From NCBI GenBank assembly GCA_947302515.1, contig CAMYVT010000029.1, positions 1 to 12,682 on the forward strand: a DNA stretch of 12,682 bases, in the 5' to 3' direction. Below are positions 6,510 to 12,682 of this stretch, in pieces. Position 1 is the first letter of the stretch. Each line of letters opens with the position of its first letter. The DNA is from an uncultured Caryophanales bacterium. GTDB taxonomy: Bacteria; Bacillota_I; Bacilli_A; RF39; UBA660. A model generated the notes under the pieces. It did no database searches. It was not told the origin of the DNA and worked only from the letters and a program-made list of their open reading frames with translations. A program made the translations under genes and the position numbers.

Positions 6510-8897
6510 CTAATTATCAAAGAAATCATCAAAGAAATCATCATCCTCATCATCATCTAAACTTATATTTGCAACAGGTTTAGTATCAGGCTCTGATTTC
6601 TTCTTTTCATCTTTTTTAGGAGTTGGATCCTGAACAACACTTTCAATACTATTCTCAGAAACATTTCCAATCATAACAGGTTCTTCAATTTCAGGTTCAG
6701 GATCAGTTTCAGGTACAGAGACCTTCTTTTCTGCTTCTTTTTGTTTTCTCTCTTCTTCTTCAAGTTCTGCAATTTTAGCATCAATCTTTTTAACTAATTC
6801 ATCGACATCGAAACCTAAATCATCATCATAATCATCTTTCTTAGATTCAACTGGTTTAGGAACCACTTTAGGAGTCTCTGTCTTAGGAGAATCATCATCT
6901 ATATCAAATGGATTTAATCCTCCTGAAGATTCCATTTGTCTTTTGAATTCTTCAAATGATGGAATTCCAGCAGATTCTGGTTCCCTAACAGAACCACCCA
7001 TAGCTTTTCCTTCTCTCTTTAAGAAATCAGGTATTTCTTCAACTGGAGGTTTCTTTCTCTTATCACGAATTGCCTGTAACTCTGGAGGAAGTTTATCTGC
7101 AAATGGATTCATTCTTTGCATACCATCTAATTTAGATAATTCCATATTTTCATTATCTTTTTCATCAGCAGAATTCATCATTTCAAGTAATTTCTTTTTC
7201 TTTTGATTTTTAACAAATTCTTTAATATCAAATGTATGTACCTCTTGCTTAGGTCTAGTTGGATATTTAGCAGGAGGATATTTTTTACCCCAATTTAATT
7301 TAAAGTATGGTGTAAGCTTTGTCTTAAATGGTTGTTTACGTAAACGTAAAATAATAACTTCAAATTGTTTCATTCTTTGTAAATCAGAAACAGTAACTAA
7401 TGGAGTAGATGCAGTCTTATCATCTTTCTTAGACTTCTCTTCTCCACACATCTTAGAAATTTCTTCCAAAGCCTTTAATTCTGTAGTTATTAAGTAAATA
7501 ATATTACCACAGTTACCACGAATAGTTTCAGCTTCTTCTTTACCATAAACATCATCTAACTGTGCAAAGTTCTGAATAATCATTGTAAATCTAATCTTAC
7601 GAGAACGAGCAGCAGTAATCATAGTAGTTACATCTTTCAATGGTGGCATATTAGCAAACTCATCAAGTAAGAAATTAGTTCTTACTGGTAATTGTCCACC
7701 ATGTTTTTGAGCAACTCTAATTAATGTTTCATATATTTGTTTTAATAAAATAGTTACTAATGAGTGATATGTTTTCTTTTCATCTTGAATAATTATAAAT
7801 ACAGCTGTAGGTCTTTCACCTATATTTTCAAGATTAATATCACTATGACTTAACATCTCACTTAAATTTTCACGAGATGCAAACAATTTAACTTTTTGTT
7901 TAAATACTGATAAAATACTACCCTTAGTTTCATTAGGAGCCATAATAGTACTTGAAGCATTAATACTAGCAGCACTATTAGGATCTTTACCAGCAAAATA
8001 TTCTTTAATATATGTAGAACCACCAAATTTTTCTTCACCAACTGTAGTTGCTAAAGAAATACTATTAATATTAATTTCATCAGGTTTTGCATCTTCAAAT
8101 AAACCTAAAGCAACTCCTGAGAAATAATCAGCAGACGTTTTCTCCCAGAATGGATCAGCATTCTTATTAGAATCATCATATAAGATATTTAAAGCTAAGT
8201 CATCTAATAACTCAATAGCTTTATCTTGATTACCAGATTTGTACATTTGATATGGTAAAGACATTGGATTCCAAGCATTACCATTTTGAGGATCACGGAA
8301 GTTTAATAATAAGATTTGATATCCTCTAGCTCTAAGCATATTAGATGTCTTTTCATATATTTCACCTTTAGGGTCAGTAATAATCATAGACTCTCTAGCT
8401 TTAGCTAAACTATGTACCATTGGTAAAATTAAACATTGAGTTTTACCAGAACCAGTAGCACCAATTACTAATGAATGATATTCACCATTATCTACCCACA
8501 TTTCCTCACTATTTAAAATAAGAGGAACACCAGCAGATTTTGAATTCTTTTGAGTAATTGAAACACAACTTAATTCTTCTTTTATTTCTTTATCTTTTGC
8601 CCATCTAGAATAACCTTTATCTTTCTTTTCAGCTAATATTCCAAAGCCTTTTTCTCTATCAAAAAACCATGAACTAACACTAGCAAATAAACCTAACAAG
8701 GCTAATAGATAAAATACTATAGTTGTACCAATAACAGAAGGAGCAAAAGCCAAAAAAGGATTTAAACCACTCAAGTGTCCTTCTGCTGCAAATGTATGAA
8801 TATTCGCAACTGTAATACAAACAATATATAATAAGAAGATTGCAAACATTATAAATATTAAAAAATCTTCTGGATCAGCACGAAATTTAAACTTCAT
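6510..8897 (-). CDS. virD4: VirD4/TraG-type IV coupling protein (T4CP ATPase)
   Basis: A 795-residue membrane ATPase that recruits substrate and feeds it to a type IV secretion channel. Two N-terminal hydrophobic segments (about 11-33 and 47-75) anchor it. The cytoplasmic motor has Walker A GATGSGKT at 146-153 and Walker B LLDEFANMPPL with D412 and E413, plus TGAARSRKI-type and QNFAQLDDVYG sequences typical of TraG/VirD4. The motor ends near residue 545. A tail of about 240 residues follows, charged and low in complexity, with two NPF motifs, a Glu/Lys-rich helix and a final Asp/Phe-rich stretch ending DDFFDDFFDN. The start has AAGGGAAG seven bases upstream. The gene is preceded by its own likely promoter in the 55-bp gap after the 260-residue gene. 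The tail is unlike the compact all-alpha domain of known T4CPs and may be the substrate or partner docking site (inference). The symbol follows family naming. Confidence 0.93.
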   Translation of the reverse strand: MKFKFRADPEDFLIFIMFAIFLLYIVCITVANIHTFAAEGHLSGLNPFLAFAPSVIGTTIVFYLLALLGLFASVSSWFFDREKGFGILAEKKDKGYSRWAKDKEIKEELSCVSITQKNSKSAGVPLILNSEEMWVDNGEYHSLVIGATGSGKTQCLILPMVHSLAKARESMIITDPKGEIYEKTSNMLRARGYQILLLNFRDPQNGNAWNPMSLPYQMYKSGNQDKAIELLDDLALNILYDDSNKNADPFWEKTSADYFSGVALGLFEDAKPDEININSISLATTVGEEKFGGSTYIKEYFAGKDPNSAASINASSTIMAPNETKGSILSVFKQKVKLFASRENLSEMLSHSDINLENIGERPTAVFIIIQDEKKTYHSLVTILLKQIYETLIRVAQKHGGQLPVRTNFLLDEFANMPPLKDVTTMITAARSRKIRFTMIIQNFAQLDDVYGKEEAETIRGNCGNIIYLITTELKALEEISKMCGEEKSKKDDKTASTPLVTVSDLQRMKQFEVIILRLRKQPFKTKLTPYFKLNWGKKYPPAKYPTRPKQEVHTFDIKEFVKNQKKKKLLEMMNSADEKDNENMELSKLDGMQRMNPFADKLPPELQAIRDKRKKPPVEEIPDFLKREGKAMGGSVREPESAGIPSFEEFKRQMESSGGLNPFDIDDDSPKTETPKVVPKPVESKKDDYDDDLGFDVDELVKKIDAKIAELEEEERKQKEAEKKVSVPETDPEPEIEEPVMIGNVSENSIESVVQDPTPKKDEKKKSEPDTKPVANISLDDDEDDDFFDDFFDN

Positions 8898-8920
8898 ATC
8901 AAGACTTCCCTTCTTCCCTT

Positions 8921-8949
8921 ATTATATCGTATTTTTTAATAACTGTCAT
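8921..8949 (-). promoter_or_regulatory. Internal promoter ahead of virD4
   Basis: ATGACA (8944-8949, five of six to the -35 consensus), a 17-base spacer and a perfect TATAAT (8921-8926) on the minus strand, in the 55-bp gap between the 260-residue gene and virD4. The start near 8914 gives a leader of about 17 nt containing AAGGGAAG at 8905-8912. It would let virD4 and the DUF6273-like gene be made independently of the upstream operon. Confidence 0.65.
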
Positions 8950-8952
8950 TAT

Positions 8953-9735
8953 TTACTGATTAGAAATTAATAAATTAAAATCATTTTCATTCCAACCAAA
9001 TAACATATCTACTTGATCATCAGCACTATATCTACCACAACTAACAATAACTTCATATATTCCATCATAATTAGTATCTATAAATGAATGATAAAAAGGT
9101 TTACATCCATTTAAATTACCTGTATATGTACTTATATCATTATATAAATAATATATTTGATTATTTTTAACCATAAAAGCAATAGCAAAAGAAGTTTCAG
9201 GTTCAAAATCAGCAGGAAAAACATTACTAATAATATAGAATTCCTCATTAGAACCATCACTATCATAATCAACTAATACTTTATATATAGATGTAAATCT
9301 ACTACTTATAGTAAGATTTTTATCACTTAATACTTGATTAACAAAAGTATAATCATCAACATTTTCTTCCTGAAAATCAAGAACCTTCATTTCATAATTT
9401 GAATAATATGCAAGCATTTTTCCATTAATAACTACAGCTTTTTTATTCTCATCAAAAGCATACCACTTATCATCATGCCATAATAAATAATCACCTAGTT
9501 CTTTATTATCTTCAAATACATGAAATTTTACCCAGTTATACTTTTCCATAGAAGTATTAGTACGTAAATATATCCATTTTCTTTTATTCAAAGAAAATGC
9601 AGTTTTATCTCCTACTATTAAAGTAGAAGACAAATTTTCTTGTCTTATATTATTAACTCCAAAAGCCAAAAACATAATAATAAAGAATACTATCAATATA
9701 ATAATTAATGTAATATAAACCTTTTTGCTAGGCAT
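8953..9735 (-). CDS. Single-pass membrane protein with two Ca-loop-like motifs, T4SS operon
   Basis: A 260-residue protein not recognised as a named family. Residues 7-26 form one transmembrane helix after a short basic N-terminus, so the rest should be outside the membrane. Two acidic loops, DYDSDGSNEE from residue 156 and DTNYDGIYEV from residue 220, each have D-x-[DN]-x-D-G-x-x-E spacing like EF-hand, dockerin or FG-GAP/VCBS calcium loops and are each followed by a beta-like stretch. Two cysteines (NGCKP, VSCGR) in the C-terminal part may pair. The start at 9735 has AGGTGAT three bases upstream, and that site overlaps the stop of the SpoIID-C39 gene, so the two are probably coupled. Context suggests an external accessory subunit of the T4SS. 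Calcium binding and the function itself are inference. Confidence 0.75.
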   Translation of the reverse strand: MPSKKVYITLIIILIVFFIIMFLAFGVNNIRQENLSSTLIVGDKTAFSLNKRKWIYLRTNTSMEKYNWVKFHVFEDNKELGDYLLWHDDKWYAFDENKKAVVINGKMLAYYSNYEMKVLDFQEENVDDYTFVNQVLSDKNLTISSRFTSIYKVLVDYDSDGSNEEFYIISNVFPADFEPETSFAIAFMVKNNQIYYLYNDISTYTGNLNGCKPFYHSFIDTNYDGIYEVIVSCGRYSADDQVDMLFGWNENDFNLLISNQ

Positions 9736-9738
9736 ATT

Positions 9739-9746
9739 ATCACCTA
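9739..9746 (-). promoter_or_regulatory. Stop/Shine-Dalgarno overlap coupling SpoIID-C39 gene to the 260-residue gene
   Basis: TAGGTGAT on the minus strand combines the TAG stop of the upstream gene (9744-9746) with the AGGTGAT ribosome site of the next. Layout and spacing to the ATG are the same as at the VTT-rmuC junction (4582-4589). Confidence 0.75.
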
Positions 9747-12113
9747 CCCATTATTATTTGCATTTTTATCAACTCTAAAATAATTAATCTGAGAAGTATT
9801 TGCCCAATTATATTGTGCCCACATATCTGTAGCATCAGATGCTGGATCCATCATATTAATTGTAGATCCTGTTACACTATCAATTGCAACCCAGTGTTGT
9901 CCAGTATTGCCTTTAACTTCAGCAACAACATATACATCCTCTTGACTAACTATTTCTTTAATCTTATTTAATTTTGATTCACGAGACATTCCAGCTAAAC
10001 CAACATCACCCATATATTTAAATGAAGGAGCAGCTTGAGTAATAGAAGCCCAAACATAGTTTCCACCTTCAAAACCACCATGTTGATTCAAGAACTGAAC
10101 AACAGTACCTGGATTTAATGGATTAAGACTAGTTTGAACACCACTCTTAGCAACTAACATAGAAACAGACGTAACAAGGCATCCTATTTGAGCCATACTA
10201 TTACCACTTGTTCCTACAGTAATACTACCCCATTGAGGATCATTCTGTTTCCATTTAGAAAATTCTCCAGTAGAAATACAACTAGATTCTCCAGTACTAT
10301 TACATGACATTTTTTGTACATCAGTAGCTCCATAATTACGAGAACCACTATTATATGATTGTAATAGGATTTGTTTATAATTAAGTCCACTTTGAGCAAG
10401 AGAAGCCCAACTATTTTGATCAGAACTTAAATAACCAGTACTAATAATATAACCTTGTGAATTAACAAGTACTTCACCTTGAGTTTCAGCAGCGGCTTGT
10501 CTAAGTTGATGATCAGCAGGTAAAGGATCTCTAGTACGAGCAGCACCAGCAACTTTACCACTACGACAAATACCACCTTGTCCATCACCGCCACCCATAT
10601 ATGAGCAACCCAAATCAATATTACAGAAAACCTGATCGGAAACACATGAAGCTATTTGTAAAATCCATTGTCCATTTTCTTGTTCAAGTTTTTTACCAGC
10701 AGCATTACCCATAGCAGTAGGTCTAGCAAGAGCAAAACTTCTTGCAGCAACCATCTGTGCTTTTAATACTTCAGGATTAGCATCAGGGCCAACTTCAGCA
10801 TAAGCAACTCCTGCAACATAATCCTCGAAATCAACTAAATCTTGTTCAATTGGAGTATGATCATTACCATTACCAAAAGGACTACCACATTCCATCAATC
10901 TAACTTTTAAATCACTAATTTGAATATTCTTTAATACATTACCATGTCCAGGAATAGAAAAACCTTTAATATCATAAGCACAATTACCTATAGAAGCACA
11001 TGAAGATCCAAAGTTTTCTTTTCCAATTAAATTATAATAACGATCAAGATAATCAAAAACCTCATCTGTCATTTCTTCATATAAAGATTGATCTTCTCCC
11101 GGTTTATATGAAGGGAATAATTCATTTTCAAGATGATATCTGAAATATTCTTCACTATAACCATTTCCATCAAACATAGCATCTGCCCATTGTTCAATAA
11201 CAGATGTAGTAACATCTTCATATTCAATATCAACATTATTTGTTTTTAAAGCATGATATATAGCAACTATCTTCATAGCATCAAGTGATTTTCCTTGAGC
11301 TTGATAAGATAATTTAACATCATTTATACGATCATAGAAAGCTTGCTGTTCATCAGAAGAAGCATTAAACACAAGATCTCCAGTTTCTTCACCTAAAGTA
11401 GAACTCATACCAAAAGCATCTTCATAATCACCAAAAACACCAGTAATCATTGAGATAATAACAACAATCATCAAAGCCATTAATAAAGCAGGACCAAAAG
11501 ATACAGCCGCTATAACTAAAGCTTTTCTACCAACAAAACTTCCTGCTCCACTACTTTTTTCTTCATCTTGTTTATCATCAGAAGAAGTATCTCTATCTTT
11601 TGAACCACCTGAAGAAGGAAGAGAACTTCCTCGTCCTCCTCCTGATTTATCACTATTTGAAGCTTGATTAGCTGCTGCCTGATTCGCAGCATTTTGCATT
11701 CTTTGTGCATTTTCTTGCTGCTGTTTAATATTTTCTGCTTTATTTGCAGCATCTCCCGCTTTACTAGCAGCTCCGCCAGCATTACCGCTTGCCATACGAG
11801 CACCAGTACCAACAGCATCACTAACGCCACTTTCAGCAGCTTTATTAGATAAATTCTGTAATTTTTGGCCTCCAGGAGCATGTTGACTAGCTTTAGCCAA
11901 TCCTTTACCCAATGCTTCTGAAGATTTACCTTTAGTAACTTTATCAGCAACTTTAACGGCTCCACCAGCAGCTTTTGCAATAGGATCACCAGCAGCAATA
12001 GCAACATCAGCAGCATTTCTAATATTTTTAGCATTATTTTGAGTATCCCTTTGAAGCTTAGCTTCATCATCAGCTTCAGCAGAATTACCACCATATCTTG
12101 CTTCGTATGCCAT
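9744..12113 (-). CDS. T4SS-associated cell-wall enzyme: SpoIID-like domain fused to C39-like peptidase
   Basis: A 789-residue protein. Residues 1 to about 190 are Ala/Gly/Ser/Lys-rich, low in complexity and probably cytoplasmic. A transmembrane helix at about 198-224 follows, then a helical linker. The SpoIID-like domain starts near 430 with YVAGVAYAEVGPDANPE; E440 aligns with the catalytic Glu of SpoIID lytic transglycosylases, and LKAQMVAARSFALAR follows. It ends with SLAQSGLNYKQILLQSY. A C-terminal C39-like peptidase domain (about 622-789) opens with KWKQNDPQWG. It has C645 in QIGCLVTSVSML, H740 in QHWVAID and D756 sixteen residues later, a plausible catalytic triad. Gram-positive T4SSs usually carry a peptidoglycan hydrolase of NlpC/P60, CHAP or lysozyme type; this pairing is not one I know. 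ATG 12113 is chosen over GTG 12125 because AGGTGG lies eight bases before it. Opening the wall for the channel is the likely role. Confidence 0.85.
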   Translation of the reverse strand: MAYEARYGGNSAEADDEAKLQRDTQNNAKNIRNAADVAIAAGDPIAKAAGGAVKVADKVTKGKSSEALGKGLAKASQHAPGGQKLQNLSNKAAESGVSDAVGTGARMASGNAGGAASKAGDAANKAENIKQQQENAQRMQNAANQAAANQASNSDKSGGGRGSSLPSSGGSKDRDTSSDDKQDEEKSSGAGSFVGRKALVIAAVSFGPALLMALMIVVIISMITGVFGDYEDAFGMSSTLGEETGDLVFNASSDEQQAFYDRINDVKLSYQAQGKSLDAMKIVAIYHALKTNNVDIEYEDVTTSVIEQWADAMFDGNGYSEEYFRYHLENELFPSYKPGEDQSLYEEMTDEVFDYLDRYYNLIGKENFGSSCASIGNCAYDIKGFSIPGHGNVLKNIQISDLKVRLMECGSPFGNGNDHTPIEQDLVDFEDYVAGVAYAEVGPDANPEVLKAQMVAARSFALARPTAMGNAAGKKLEQENGQWILQIASCVSDQVFCNIDLGCSYMGGGDGQGGICRSGKVAGAARTRDPLPADHQLRQAAAETQGEVLVNSQGYIISTGYLSSDQNSWASLAQSGLNYKQILLQSYNSGSRNYGATDVQKMSCNSTGESSCISTGEFSKWKQNDPQWGSITVGTSGNSMAQIGCLVTSVSMLVAKSGVQTSLNPLNPGTVVQFLNQHGGFEGGNYVWASITQAAPSFKYMGDVGLAGMSRESKLNKIKEIVSQEDVYVVAEVKGNTGQHWVAIDSVTGSTINMMDPASDATDMWAQYNWANTSQINYFRVDKNANNNG

Positions 12114-12121
12114 TGCCACCA

Positions 12122-12127
12122 CCACCT
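12122..12127 (-). promoter_or_regulatory. Shine-Dalgarno that sets the SpoIID-C39 gene start
   Basis: AGGTGG on the minus strand lies eight bases before the ATG at 12113. The in-frame GTG codons at 12125 and 12122 overlap this site and are therefore unlikely starts. Confidence 0.65.
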
Positions 12128-12143
12128 AACTTATATTAATTTT

Positions 12144-12682
12144 CTAGAAACCTCCACCTGAACCGAAGGAATCTAATTCATCCTGTGTAACAGCAACATT
12201 AATTCTCATACGACGATCTCCACATACTAGTAAAGCTTCACCTTGAGAATAACGTTTTATACTTTCTTTTTCACTTTCATTCAAATCAATTAATAAACTC
12301 AAATCTTCAACAGCCTGTTTTCTGAGACCCATAACTAAATAGTAAGATGAGTTATCAAATATAGCCTTACCTTGAGTTATAACAGCAGGATCAGAGAAAT
12401 CAGAAGGTTGCTGAGTAATAATAACAGTACCAGTATTATATTTACGAGCACGTCTTTGAACTTGTGCTAAGAAATCAGCTCCTAAAGCATTATTATCACC
12501 TAATAATACATGAGCTTCATCTACCATAAGTACTGTATCTACATTATAGTCTAAACATAATCCCCAAGCGTATTTAAGTACATTGAAGAATAATGCATTT
12601 TTAATAGTAGAATCACTATTCATTAACTCTTTAATATTAAATACCATGAAGTCACTACCTTTACGTATAGTAGTATGACCAT
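12144..12682 (-). CDS. virB4: VirB4-type conjugation ATPase, C-terminal part (cut by window edge)
   Basis: The last 178 residues of a VirB4/TraE-type ATPase, the motor conserved in all type IV secretion systems, which powers assembly and substrate movement at the inner face of the membrane. The reading frame is open to the right edge, with GHTTIRKGSDF directly before the first internal Met, so the ATG at 12647 is not the start. Visible motifs are the Walker B LMVDEAHVLL, then FLAQVQRRARKYNTG and TVIITQQPSDF, followed by the conserved end of the domain with YSQGEALLVCGDRRMRI. The Walker A motif must lie beyond 12682. The C-terminus is Gly-rich (GSGGGF). It is upstream of, and 30 bp from, the SpoIID-C39 gene in the same operon. 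The symbol follows family naming. Confidence 0.93.
   Translation of the reverse strand, partial: GHTTIRKGSDFMVFNIKELMNSDSTIKNALFFNVLKYAWGLCLDYNVDTVLMVDEAHVLLGDNNALGADFLAQVQRRARKYNTGTVIITQQPSDFSDPAVITQGKAIFDNSSYYLVMGLRKQAVEDLSLLIDLNESEKESIKRYSQGEALLVCGDRRMRINVAVTQDELDSFGSGGGF

Noticed and set aside
6353..6583. Open frame on the plus strand, Ser/His-rich
   Set aside because: It is the antisense of the acidic N-terminus of the DUF6273-like gene and of the VirD4 tail; Asp/Glu codons read backwards give Ser, Phe and Ile runs. No ribosome site or domain.
6943..7206. Plus-strand open frame opposite virD4
   Set aside because: Antisense of the low-complexity VirD4 tail, with no recognisable protein features.
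10214..10645. Two short minus-strand open frames within the SpoIID-C39 gene
   Set aside because: Out-of-frame shadows of a gene whose main frame carries clear motifs on both sides.
11664..11852. Plus-strand open frame opposite the Ala-rich N-terminus
   Set aside because: Antisense artefact of Ala/Asn/Gln codons, no initiation site.
11516..12094. Minus-strand open frame, Leu/Lys/Val-rich, in another frame of the SpoIID-C39 gene
   Set aside because: A frame-shifted reading of the Ala/Gly/Lys-rich N-terminus; the composition follows from that bias. The other frame continues into real domains.
12144..12647. The 167-residue frame starting at 12647 as a complete small protein
   Set aside because: The frame is open upstream to the window edge with VirB4-like sequence, and there is no good ribosome site before that ATG; it is a truncated VirB4.
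57..12682. Mycoplasma-type genetic code (UGA = Trp), suggested by the AT richness and DUF285 repeats
   Set aside because: All long genes are intact with TGA as stop and use TGG for Trp at conserved positions.

Overview
The window looks like chromosomal DNA of a very AT-rich, low-GC Gram-positive bacterium, most plausibly an uncultured member of Bacilli near the RF39, Acholeplasma or Erysipelotrichia lineages. The reasons are the base composition, Shine-Dalgarno sites of the AGGTGAT type, a long BspA-like (DUF285) surface repeat protein and a DUF6273-like exported protein. The lineage is inferred, not proven. Trp is read as TGG and all nine visible stop codons are TAA or TAG, so the ordinary code fits and the Mycoplasma UGA-Trp code does not.

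Layout. (a) 57-2348, minus: a 763-residue membrane-anchored surface protein built from about 18 tandem 30-residue BspA/DUF285 units, ending in a terminator at 31-58. (b) 2349-2491: a 143-bp divergent promoter region. (c) 2492-3496, plus: trpS, with a cysteine set resembling the [4Fe-4S] motif known from Thermotoga TrpRS. (d) 3493-5165, minus: a two-gene unit of a VTT/DedA-like membrane protein followed by rmuC. rmuC meets trpS tail to tail on a shared TTAA inside a perfect 28-bp palindrome. (e) 5269-12682, minus and running off the right edge: a type IV secretion (T4SS) operon. In transcription order it holds the VirB4 ATPase (C-terminal part only), a membrane-anchored cell-wall enzyme that joins a SpoIID-like domain to a C39-like cysteine peptidase domain, a 260-residue membrane-anchored protein with two Ca-loop-like motifs, a VirD4/TraG coupling ATPase with a long charged tail, and a membrane-anchored DUF6273-like protein with six external cysteines. 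A hairpin terminator at 5247-5270 closes the operon.

How the T4SS genes may work together (inference). VirB4 would power assembly and VirD4 would deliver substrate. The SpoIID-C39 protein would open the peptidoglycan for the channel. The two single-pass proteins probably project outside the cell as accessory or contact subunits. No relaxase, integrase, attachment site or VirB6/VirB8 homologue is visible, so this may be part of an integrative conjugative element or a resident secretion system.

Gene density is high and no gene-free stretch exceeds 300 bases. The gaps are 2349-2491 (promoters), 5166-5268 (promoter plus terminator) and 8898-8952 (internal promoter). Bases 1-30 show nothing recognisable. 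The strongest candidate for something undescribed is the SpoIID-C39 fusion inside the T4SS operon, together with its two unfamiliar single-pass neighbours.
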